Positions 17,297-25,159 of a stretch of DNA of 64,000 bases are shown here, piece by piece. This DNA is from Arcobacter iocasae (lineage in GTDB: Bacteria > Campylobacterota > Campylobacteria > Campylobacterales > Arcobacteraceae). The notes below the pieces were generated by a model, which was not told the origin of the DNA, made no database searches, and saw only the letters and a list, made by a program, of their open reading frames with translations. Position 1 is the stretch's first letter. Each line of letters starts with the position of its first letter. The stretch is taken from assembly GCF_042214795.1 (NCBI RefSeq), contig NZ_CP090177.1:1240001-1304000 (forward strand). The letters are read 5' to 3'. Both the position numbers and the translations under genes were made by a program.

Positions 17297-17831
17297 TTTT
17301 ATGCTCCTTTTTTTCTAGTAATGGTGTTCCTGTAAACAGGAAATAAAGTTCTACGATCATATTTCTAACTAATTGAATTGCAAATAATCCACTAGAAATA
17401 CAGAACATAAGCCAGAAATGCCACATCGGAGGTGCCCATTCAGTTTGACGACGATAATTTAAGGCCATAGCCTCATTAAATTTAGTAAGGCAAAGATAAC
17501 AAACAATAATAAGAAAAAAGATGCCTAATGAATAAGTAATAAGATTAAATATAGCCTTAACTTGAGGAGAAACTTTTATGTAGAATATATCTACATTAAT
17601 ATGAGATCTTTTTTGTTGGGCATAAGCTCCACCTATAGCAGCAATATAACCAAATAAAAATAAGGCAATATCAAATGTCCAAATAGGAGGTGAATCAAAC
17701 ATATATCGAGCTATTGTCCCATAAAAAACTACAAAAGCAAGAATGGGTACCATTACTGATACCCCCTTGCCTAACCACATAACCGGTGTGTCAATTGATA
17801 CACAAAATAGTTGTAAAATCCTTTTAAACAT
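17286..17831 (-). CDS. dctQ: TRAP transporter small permease (DctQ family)
   Basis: This 181-residue protein has four predicted membrane spans and the DctQ-type segments RYMFDSPPIWTFDIALFLFG, AQQKRSHINVDIFY and RQTEWAPPMWHFWLMF. It pairs with DctM as the small membrane subunit. It lies between dctP (26 bp gap) and dctM (11-bp overlap). Confidence 0.93.
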   Translation of the reverse strand: MFKRILQLFCVSIDTPVMWLGKGVSVMVPILAFVVFYGTIARYMFDSPPIWTFDIALFLFGYIAAIGGAYAQQKRSHINVDIFYIKVSPQVKAIFNLITYSLGIFFLIIVCYLCLTKFNEAMALNYRRQTEWAPPMWHFWLMFCISSGLFAIQLVRNMIVELYFLFTGTPLLEKKEHKNGN

Positions 17832-17857
17832 GGTAATACTTGTTCAAAATTCAATTA

Positions 17858-18874
17858 CTAGTTTTGTGTTTTTCTAAGAACATCAATCAATTGTTTACTA
17901 TATGGACCTTTTTTAGAATACTCATCCCATAAACCAGCACCTGCTTTTTTCCAAGCAGCTTTATCAGCAGCTGATGGTTCAGGACTCCATTTTAGACCTT
18001 TTTTAACCATTTGATCAACAGCTTCTTTTTCCCATTGTCTTGATTTAGTTAATTGTTCTTTTGCATGATCTACAGTTGCTTCATAAACTTCTTTTTTTAA
18101 TTTATCAGATAATTTATTCCAAGCTGATTTATTAACAAGAATAGGTAATACTTGTGCACCAGCTAATGGTAATCTATACATATACTTTGCAACTTCTACG
18201 TGATTTCCATCTCTATGGTCAATCATATTAGAACCAATAGAACCATCAATAACACCTGTTGCTAAACTTGTATAAATTTCACTCCAAGCTAAAGATACAG
18301 GAGATGCACCTAAGTTTCTTAAGAATTTACCATATGCACCTGGAGCTCTAATTTTAAGTCCTTGGAAATCTGCAATTGAATTAATTGGTTTTTTAGTAAT
18401 AATATAAACTGGTGGTTGAATATATGGCTCTAACCATACAAGTCCTTGTGCATCATAAGCTTTTTTAAGGATATCTCCAAAACCTTGCTCATGGAATAGT
18501 TTATATAATTTATCAGTATCAGCTGTACCACCTGGTAAACCAAGTTCAATTATACCTGCTGGTAATTCTCCTGCATTTAGTGCTTGAAAAGGTGCAATCA
18601 TTTGTACTAGACCTGATTTTGCAGCTCCTAATAACCCTGAACTTCCAACACCTTCACCTGAGAAAAGTACTTGAACTTTAATCTCTCCATTAGTTTTTGT
18701 TTCTATTCCTTTTGCAAGATCTTCATAGATTTTACCAAATGCTGTTCCTCGTCCGTATAAATTTCCGAACCTCCAATTAAATTCTGCTGCAGAAGCAGTA
18801 TCAACCATAGCCATAATACCTAATAGCGCAATTACAGATGTTGCAATTATGTTCTTTTTAAACTTATTAAACAT
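17858..18874 (-). CDS. dctP: TRAP transporter substrate-binding protein (DctP family)
   Basis: A signal peptide (about 1-29, ending TASA-AEF) precedes a mature periplasmic binding protein with the DctP hallmarks IADFQGLKIRAPGAYGKF and GVIDGSIGSN. The conserved Arg of LKIRAPG would bind a substrate carboxylate. The start at 18874 (338 residues) has AAAGGA at a 6-nt spacing; the ATG two codons upstream abuts that site and is less likely. An AT-rich gap of about 140 bp containing a perfect hairpin separates it from gabT, which may allow its higher expression. The ligand is not determined. Confidence 0.93.
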   Translation of the reverse strand: MFNKFKKNIIATSVIALLGIMAMVDTASAAEFNWRFGNLYGRGTAFGKIYEDLAKGIETKTNGEIKVQVLFSGEGVGSSGLLGAAKSGLVQMIAPFQALNAGELPAGIIELGLPGGTADTDKLYKLFHEQGFGDILKKAYDAQGLVWLEPYIQPPVYIITKKPINSIADFQGLKIRAPGAYGKFLRNLGASPVSLAWSEIYTSLATGVIDGSIGSNMIDHRDGNHVEVAKYMYRLPLAGAQVLPILVNKSAWNKLSDKLKKEVYEATVDHAKEQLTKSRQWEKEAVDQMVKKGLKWSPEPSAADKAAWKKAGAGLWDEYSKKGPYSKQLIDVLRKTQN

Positions 18875-18920
18875 TTTCATTCCTTTTATTTTATTTTTTA
18901 TTTTTTATTTTAAACTTTTA

Positions 18921-18953
18921 ATTAATGATTTTTCAAAAAGAAAAATCATTAAT
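18921..18953 (-). promoter_or_regulatory. Perfect 14-bp hairpin between gabT and dctP
   Basis: ATTAATGATTTTTC and GAAAAATCATTAAT form a perfect 14-bp inverted repeat with a 5-base loop. It lies 41 bp ahead of the preferred dctP start. It is not followed by a T-run on the minus strand, so it does not look like a simple terminator. A role as an mRNA processing or stabilising element setting dctP level is plausible. Confidence 0.5.
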
Positions 18954-19020
18954 ATCAAGATTAGTTGTTTACACCTATTTTAATAATAAAAGTTCCCCCT
19001 TTTCTTATAATTTAAATTTT

Positions 19021-20301
19021 TTATTTTGCTATACTTCTAAATAACTCTGAAAATTTATCTAAACCTTCATTTGCGATTTCATCACTGATTGTTAAAGGTG
19101 GTAAGAATCTAATAACATTTCCGTTATATCCACAAGATAATAAAATCAATCCATACTCTACTGCTTTTGATATAATTGCTTTAGTTAATTCAGTATTTGG
19201 AACATTTGAATCACCATCAACCATTAATTCCAATGCAATCATAGAACCTTTATTTCTTACATGAGAAATTAATTTCGGAAATTCATTTTGTAAGGCAGTC
19301 AATCTTTTATTGAATAAATCTCCAATAACTACTGATCTATTTAATAAATCTTCTTCTTCCATAACTTTAAGTACTGCTAAACCAGCTGCACAACCTACTG
19401 GTGATCCACCATAAGTTCCACCTAATCCACCAGGTACAGGAGCATCCATAATTTCAGATTTCCCAACAACTGCTGATAATGGATAACCACCAGCAATACC
19501 TTTTGCCATAGTCATTAAATCTGGTTCAACCCCTGAATATTCACTATTAAACATTTTTCCAGTTCTACCAAATCCTGATTGAATCTCATCAAAAATTAAT
19601 ACAATTCCATTTTCATCACATATTTTTCTCAAAGCCTGTAATAGTTCAACTGGTGTTTCATAAAATCCACCCTCACCTTGAACTGGTTCAACAATAATTG
19701 CAGCTACATCTTCTGCTGGTACATCTGATTTAAATATGTTTTTAATTCCTCTTAATGAATCTTCAACAGTTGCACTATATGCTTCAGATGGAAAAGGAAC
19801 ATGATAAATTTCACCAGGAAATGGTCCAAATCCAATTTTATATGGAGCTGTTTTACCTGTTAATGCCATTGTTAAACTAGTTCTTCCATGAAAAGCTCCA
19901 TTAAATGCAATTACAGCTCTTCTTTTTGTATGTGCTCTTGCAATTTTTACACAGTTTTCAACTGCTTCTGCACCTGTTGTTACAAAAATTGCTTTTTTGG
20001 GAGTATCACCTGGAGCTAAGGCTGTTAGTTTTTCTGCTAATTCAACTGCTACTTCGTATGGATTTACCATTACACAAGTATGACTAAAATTTTCTATTTG
20101 TGTTTTTACTGCTTCTATAATTTTTGGATGACTATGCCCTGTATTACATACAGCTATTCCTGTTCCAAAATCAATAAATCTATTACCTTCAACATCCCAA
20201 AGTTCTGCATTTTTTGCTTTTTCAACAAATACAGGATAAGTATTTCCTTGTCCTCTTGCAAATACTTTGTTTTTTCGTTCTTGTAATTTTTGATTAGTCA
20301 T
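19021..20301 (-). CDS. gabT: 4-aminobutyrate aminotransferase (GabT-like, class III)
   Basis: This 426-residue PLP enzyme has VTTGAEAVENCVKIAR at 107-122, FDEIQSGFGRTG at 237-248 (Asp238 binds the PLP ring nitrogen), and PLP-binding Lys267 in MAKGIAGGYP. It matches GabT closely along its length. The reaction is omega-amino-acid plus 2-oxoglutarate to semialdehyde plus glutamate; GABA is the default substrate, with 5-aminovalerate or beta-alanine possible. It has a good ribosome-binding site (AGAGGAAAA). It is the first gene before the TRAP genes, and an AAATAGTATC site lies about 60 bp upstream. Confidence 0.9.
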   Translation of the reverse strand: MTNQKLQERKNKVFARGQGNTYPVFVEKAKNAELWDVEGNRFIDFGTGIAVCNTGHSHPKIIEAVKTQIENFSHTCVMVNPYEVAVELAEKLTALAPGDTPKKAIFVTTGAEAVENCVKIARAHTKRRAVIAFNGAFHGRTSLTMALTGKTAPYKIGFGPFPGEIYHVPFPSEAYSATVEDSLRGIKNIFKSDVPAEDVAAIIVEPVQGEGGFYETPVELLQALRKICDENGIVLIFDEIQSGFGRTGKMFNSEYSGVEPDLMTMAKGIAGGYPLSAVVGKSEIMDAPVPGGLGGTYGGSPVGCAAGLAVLKVMEEEDLLNRSVVIGDLFNKRLTALQNEFPKLISHVRNKGSMIALELMVDGDSNVPNTELTKAIISKAVEYGLILLSCGYNGNVIRFLPPLTISDEIANEGLDKFSELFRSIAK

Positions 20302-20353
20302 TTTTTCCTCTTTTATATTTAATAATTTTGTTTCAATTAATTATTACAGAAGA

Positions 20354-20373
20354 GGGTACTCAAATAGTATCAT
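20354..20373 (-). promoter_or_regulatory. Putative operator upstream of gabT
   Basis: The plus strand reads GGGTACTC then AAATAGTATCAT. The second part closely matches AAATACTATCAT in the kinase/regulator divergent region (24293-24304), and the two half-sites are about 11 bp apart (one helical turn). It overlaps a -35-like TTGAGT on the minus strand. A site for the OmpR-type regulator at 24416 is a reasonable guess; it has not been tested. Confidence 0.45.
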
Positions 20374-20502
20374 TATTGATTATTTTTATATGTTTTAGTA
20401 GAGAGTATTTATAAGGAAGAATTACTATTTAAATTAAATAGCATCAAGTATATTACTAAAAGAAGGTACTATAAAATAAAAGTTAAAATAAATTTAGTAT
20501 AT

Positions 20503-23016
20503 TTATTTCTGTTCTTTATTTTTTATTGATGAGAAGTTATTCTTTATATTAATAGGAATAAAAATAGAAAATTTAACTCCATTTGGAATATTTTGCACAC
20601 TTAATTCCCCTTTCATATTTTGTTCAATAATCATTTTACTCATATATAATCCAAGTCCTGTACCGTTGTAACTATCTTTTGTTGTGAAATAAGGTTCAAA
20701 TATTTTATGAATAATTGACTCATTAATTCCACCTGCATTATCTGCAATCAATATTCTAATATGAGTTTCAGCTTTTTTAGTTGTTATAGTAATACATGGA
20801 TTTTTTATTTTTAGATCTAAAAAAGCATCTTTTGAATTTGTAAGGATATTTAATAGTACTTGAGAAAGTTCACTTTCAAACCCGCATATAATTGCATCAT
20901 AAGAAATTCTATTTTCGATTTTAATATTATTACTTTTAAAACTATCATCAATAAGAAAAATTGTTTGTTGAAGGGCATCTCCTATTGAGAAAAATTGTTT
21001 TTCTTTATTTGGTTTAAAAAAGTTTTTAAAATCATCAATTGTCTTAGACATTTTATCGGTAAGTGCATTACTTAAAACTCTCTGTTTCTCCAAATACTCT
21101 TTATCTAATTTTCCAAGAGAGTGTCTTAAATGTATATTTTGAATAACTGTACTTAAAGCGCTTAAAGGTTGTCTCCATTGATGGGCAATCATACTTATCA
21201 TTTCACCCATTTCTGCAAGTTTTGATTGTTGAATCAATAATTGTTCTTGTTTTTTTCTATTATTAATCTCTTCTTTTATTCTAGTATCTAATGTGTTATT
21301 TAAATGTTCAAGCTCATGAGTTTTGATTTTTAGTTTTCTATTTGATAATTCTAGTTCTTGAGTTCTACTTTGTACTTTCTTTTCCAAAGTACTGTTTAAC
21401 ATCTCTATTTCTTCTTTTACATTTGTCAATTTTTTAATATATTTTCGTTGAAGTATATATGTATATAAAATTAGCAATAGAATAAAAAATAGAAAAGATA
21501 TAATACTCCAAAACAGTTTGTAATCAATACTTTTTTCATATTTAATAGAGACCCACTTATTTATAATTCTTTGTTTTGTTTCATCACTTATAGAATCAAC
21601 TACTTTTTCAAATATACTTAATAGTACGGGGTCATCATTTCTTACACCAACAGATAGATGCCATTTTTCATCAAATTTACCTGATATTTGCAAACTTCCA
21701 TAAAACTCTTCTTGAAAAGCATAAGCAACATTAAGATGGGTAGTTACTTGTCCAAAGAGTTCTCCCCTTTCAACTTTTTTCAAACCCATTCGTAGGTGAT
21801 CTACATCTACAACTTGTAAATTAGGATAATCTCGTCTTATTATTTCATTGTATGCAAAGTTTTTTTGAATACCAATTTTTTTATTCTTTAGCATTTTCAA
21901 ATCACTAATAAAGCTTACATTTCTTTTTGTAACTAAAACTAAGGGTGCTGTTACATATGGTTTTGTGAAACTCATATAGTGTTGTCTTGATTTTATATTT
22001 TGTACTAATGAAAGAACATCACATTTTCGCTCTTCTAAGTACTTTAAAGATTCTGTCCAGTTTTTTGTTTCTATAAGATTTAAGGGAATTCCTATTTTCT
22101 TCTCAAAAACTTTCATATAATCAGCAACAATACCTACATGTTTATGATTTTCTATTTTTTCGTATGGCATCCAATCTGGGTCTACACATAAAGTAATATT
22201 TGGTCTTCTTTGCAAATAATTAAGTTGCTCTTTTGTAAACATTATAGGTAAATTAGCCAAGTCTTTTAAAAACCATTTATCAAAAAGTTTTTTACTCTCT
22301 TTTATGGAAATAGAGTTTAATCCTTTTTCTAAAATAGATTGTAGTTCTTTTTTATCTTTTCTAATAAAAAAATATAAGTTTGAAGGGTTAAAACTAATAA
22401 GAGGCATAGCCTTTAAATCAATAATTAAATTCTTTTCTAAATATTTTTGAATGAGAATAGGAGAAGCTATTAGGGCATCAACTTTACCCTCAAGGAGTTC
22501 TTGTGCAGATTCTTGTACATTTTTTGTTTCTATAACTTTTATATCTGGATAATGATTTTTAATATTTGATATTGCACCTGCTTCATTAATAACTGCTACT
22601 TTTCTATTTTTCAAATCATCAATTGAGTTAATATTAGTTTGTTCTTTTTTTACAAATAAAATATTTTTGATTTGTAAAATATCAGAAGTGTATATACCAT
22701 AATCACTTTTTACTTTTTTCTGATTTATTACAGGTGCTATATCTATTTCTTGATTTTCAAATGCAGATTCAATATCACCCTGAGTGATATCCACTGATTT
22801 AGTTTTGATTTGGTATTTTTTTATTATGAGATTTAAAACATCATTTGCAAATCCATTTCTTTGATAATCTCTGGTTAGGTAGCTTAGGGGATATAGATCT
22901 GTAATACCTATTTTTATCTCATTATTTTTAATCCATTTTTTCTCTTTTTCGCTCAAATCACTTGAGTTGGCATATAAAATACTAAAAAAGAAAAAAAGAA
23001 AAAAAAGAAACTTCAA
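20503..23016 (-). CDS. Sensor histidine kinase with two periplasmic SBP_bac_3 domains
   Basis: This 837-residue protein has a signal-like N-terminus, two tandem amino-acid-binding-protein type domains (about 25-250 and 260-495), one membrane span (about 503-523) and a long coiled coil (525-600). The kinase core has phospho-acceptor His612 in MIAHQWRQPLS and an ATPase domain with DNAGGI and GTGLGLYMSKMI. The periplasmic half should sense a small ligand, perhaps one related to the neighbouring transporter's substrate (inference). It follows the receiver-kinase gene at 23043 by about 26 bp on the same strand, probably in one operon. The sensor half resembles that of the diguanylate cyclase at 30680. 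Confidence 0.9.
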   Translation of the reverse strand: MKFLFFLFFFFSILYANSSDLSEKEKKWIKNNEIKIGITDLYPLSYLTRDYQRNGFANDVLNLIIKKYQIKTKSVDITQGDIESAFENQEIDIAPVINQKKVKSDYGIYTSDILQIKNILFVKKEQTNINSIDDLKNRKVAVINEAGAISNIKNHYPDIKVIETKNVQESAQELLEGKVDALIASPILIQKYLEKNLIIDLKAMPLISFNPSNLYFFIRKDKKELQSILEKGLNSISIKESKKLFDKWFLKDLANLPIMFTKEQLNYLQRRPNITLCVDPDWMPYEKIENHKHVGIVADYMKVFEKKIGIPLNLIETKNWTESLKYLEERKCDVLSLVQNIKSRQHYMSFTKPYVTAPLVLVTKRNVSFISDLKMLKNKKIGIQKNFAYNEIIRRDYPNLQVVDVDHLRMGLKKVERGELFGQVTTHLNVAYAFQEEFYGSLQISGKFDEKWHLSVGVRNDDPVLLSIFEKVVDSISDETKQRIINKWVSIKYEKSIDYKLFWSIISFLFFILLLILYTYILQRKYIKKLTNVKEEIEMLNSTLEKKVQSRTQELELSNRKLKIKTHELEHLNNTLDTRIKEEINNRKKQEQLLIQQSKLAEMGEMISMIAHQWRQPLSALSTVIQNIHLRHSLGKLDKEYLEKQRVLSNALTDKMSKTIDDFKNFFKPNKEKQFFSIGDALQQTIFLIDDSFKSNNIKIENRISYDAIICGFESELSQVLLNILTNSKDAFLDLKIKNPCITITTKKAETHIRILIADNAGGINESIIHKIFEPYFTTKDSYNGTGLGLYMSKMIIEQNMKGELSVQNIPNGVKFSIFIPINIKNNFSSIKNKEQK

Positions 23017-23042
23017 ACAATTACCCCTAAATATTTTTCTGA

Positions 23043-24236
23043 TTATAGCATACTAGGTATTATTATATAAAAAGAAATACCTTCTTTAATATTTTTTGCA
23101 AATAATTCTCCTTGATGGTGACTTTGCACTATAATTTTTGACATATAAAGACCTATTCCTGTACCATTTTTTTCTTTTTTAGTTGAAAAATATGGTTCAA
23201 AAATAATATCTAAATCTTCTTCTGCAATTCCTCCACCATTGTCATGTATTTCTATTTGGACACTATCTTCTAAATCTAAAGTTTTAATTTCTATTTTTGC
23301 ATCTTTTGTCTTTTTTTCTATAAACTTATCTTGAGCATTTTTTAGTATATTTAAAAACACATGAATAATTTCATTTTCATAAATATTGATTTGATTTTGA
23401 CTTTCAAATTTTTGTATTAATTCAATATTATTAGATTCTAAATCTCTTTGTATTATCTTTAGTGACTTTTTAATAGAATTTTCAATAGTTGTATTAACAA
23501 GCTCTTTATCTGTCTTAAAAAAATTCCTAAAATCATCTATGGTAGTAGTTAGGTTTTGTACATAAAACTCTATTTCATCAAGCTTATTAGTGAAAAATTT
23601 AGTTTGTTCTGTTCGACCTTCTTGTGTATCTAAATCAAATTTTTCAGATAGTAATTTATATTTTAAATTAAAAGATGCTGTTCCAATTGAAGATAAGGGT
23701 TGTCTCCATTGATGAGCTATCATACTTATCATTTCACCCATTGCGGCAAATCTTGATTGACTTTCTATAATATGTTGTTTTTCTTCATTCTTTTTAATTT
23801 CTATTTCTAGTTTTATGTTCTTTTTTATTAGCTCTTCTTTAAGAACTTTTGCCTGTATTGCTTTTGTTAGATTTTCTTTTAATTTATAAATATCAATAGG
23901 TTTTAATACATAAGCATCAATATTTAATTCAATAGATTGTAAAAGAAAACTTGTTTCATGGTGGGCAGTAGTAATAACTATAGGAATATCTTTATCAATT
24001 TCTCTAATCTTTTCAATCATACCAAGTCCATCTAATTTGGGCATTTTGATGTCGGTTAGGATTAAATCTATTTTTTTATTAGAAGATTTAAAAATAGATA
24101 AACCTTCTTGCCCATTTTGAGCACAAATAACATTTATTCCAAAAAGATTTAGAGTTTCTGTTATTCCTTCTTGTATTATAGATTCATCTTCTGCATAAAG
24201 AACAGTTATATTTTTAAGGACTTGATTATCTGTCAT
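23043..24236 (-). CDS. Receiver-domain histidine kinase (soluble hybrid)
   Basis: This 397-residue protein has an N-terminal receiver domain (about 8-125; phospho-acceptor Asp62 in LTDIKMPKLDG), a short coiled coil, then HisKA with His175 in MIAHQWRQPLS and an ATPase domain with DNGGGI and GTGIGLYMSKII. There is no membrane span. With the receiver ahead of the kinase it can take phosphate from another kinase or be tuned by one, suggesting a relay with the membrane kinase encoded just downstream. It is divergent from the OmpR-type regulator gene, with shared repeats between them. Confidence 0.92.
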   Translation of the reverse strand: MTDNQVLKNITVLYAEDESIIQEGITETLNLFGINVICAQNGQEGLSIFKSSNKKIDLILTDIKMPKLDGLGMIEKIREIDKDIPIVITTAHHETSFLLQSIELNIDAYVLKPIDIYKLKENLTKAIQAKVLKEELIKKNIKLEIEIKKNEEKQHIIESQSRFAAMGEMISMIAHQWRQPLSSIGTASFNLKYKLLSEKFDLDTQEGRTEQTKFFTNKLDEIEFYVQNLTTTIDDFRNFFKTDKELVNTTIENSIKKSLKIIQRDLESNNIELIQKFESQNQINIYENEIIHVFLNILKNAQDKFIEKKTKDAKIEIKTLDLEDSVQIEIHDNGGGIAEEDLDIIFEPYFSTKKEKNGTGIGLYMSKIIVQSHHQGELFAKNIKEGISFYIIIPSML

Positions 24237-24270
24237 AAAATCTCTTTTAAATTTTTAATAGTTTAACAAT

Positions 24271-24304
24271 AAATAGTATTCAAATAGTATTCAAATACTA
24301 TCAT
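24271..24304. promoter_or_regulatory. Tandem operator repeats in the kinase/regulator divergent promoter
   Basis: AAATAGTATTC occurs twice back to back (24271-24281, 24282-24292) and is followed by AAATACTATCAT (24293-24304), an exact 11-bp period. Read differently, ATAGTATT and AATACTAT form inverted pairs. Helical-phase direct repeats are typical of OmpR/PhoB family binding sites, and the regulator gene is adjacent. A related site lies before gabT. Confidence 0.6.
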
Positions 24305-24415
24305 AAAATATAATATATTCACATAATACACATTTTTTACTGGTATACTTCAAAAGCTCTTTTATACACAAATATAAGAAACAAAATGCTAATATAATTT
24401 TTTAAAAGGATTCTA

Positions 24416-25147
24416 ATGGACTATGGATTGTTGAAAAAATATACCAAAGACTTTAATGTACTTTTTGTTGAAGATGACATTGATTTTAGAAAAGAATTTT
24501 TTGAATTACTCCAAGATATTTTTCCAAAAGTTACAATAGCTGTCGATGGATTAGATGCCTTAAATAAATATAAAGAATTTTATACACAGACAAATAAATA
24601 TTATGATTTGATAATTTCAGATATAAAAATGCCAAATTTTGATGGTACCCAATTAGTTGAAGCCATATATAAAATAAAAAAAGATCAAACTATTGTAATC
24701 TTATCTGCAAGAAATGAGTTTAAATATCTCTTACCCTTAGTTAATCTAGGAATACATCAGTTTTTCACTAAACCAATAAATTATTCTACTTTTTTAGATG
24801 ATATATTTAAACTAACTAATCAAATTTATCACCTAAAATTAAATGAAAATAAAAATATACTAAGAGTTGATGAGTCTTTGGTTTGGGACATGGAAAACAA
24901 AAAGTTAATGCAAAATAATACTGCAATAAAACTAACAAAAAAAGAAATTATCTTTGTAGATACAATACTAGGTAATAATGGAAGAATCTGTACAGTAGAA
25001 GAACTTATTGATATTATTTGGTTTGAAGAGTTTGATGTTAATGCAGATATTAGAAATCTTAAAAATATCATATCTCGTTTACGAAAAAAAGTACCAAATT
25101 TACATATTAAAAATATTTATGGGATGGGATATAAAGCTGATTATTAA
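24416..25147 (+). CDS. OmpR-family response regulator
   Basis: This 243-residue protein has a receiver domain (about 10-130; Asp69 in ISDIKMPNFDG, acidic pair VEDD at 18-21) and a C-terminal winged helix (about 150-240; LTKKEIIFVDTILGN, then RNLKNIISRLRKK and YGMGYKADY). It binds DNA when phosphorylated. It is divergent from the two histidine kinases and is the natural output for them. AAAAGGA precedes the ATG. The second aldehyde dehydrogenase terminates just downstream on the opposite strand. Confidence 0.93.
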   Translation: MDYGLLKKYTKDFNVLFVEDDIDFRKEFFELLQDIFPKVTIAVDGLDALNKYKEFYTQTNKYYDLIISDIKMPNFDGTQLVEAIYKIKKDQTIVILSARNEFKYLLPLVNLGIHQFFTKPINYSTFLDDIFKLTNQIYHLKLNENKNILRVDESLVWDMENKKLMQNNTAIKLTKKEIIFVDTILGNNGRICTVEELIDIIWFEEFDVNADIRNLKNIISRLRKKVPNLHIKNIYGMGYKADY

Positions 25148-25159
25148 TAAGTAATATTT

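Noticed and set aside
15533..20301. Ectoine uptake and degradation, suggested by the TRAP-Usp arrangement
   Set aside because: No ectoine hydrolase or deacetylase (DoeA/DoeB types) is present; only the Usp position is similar.
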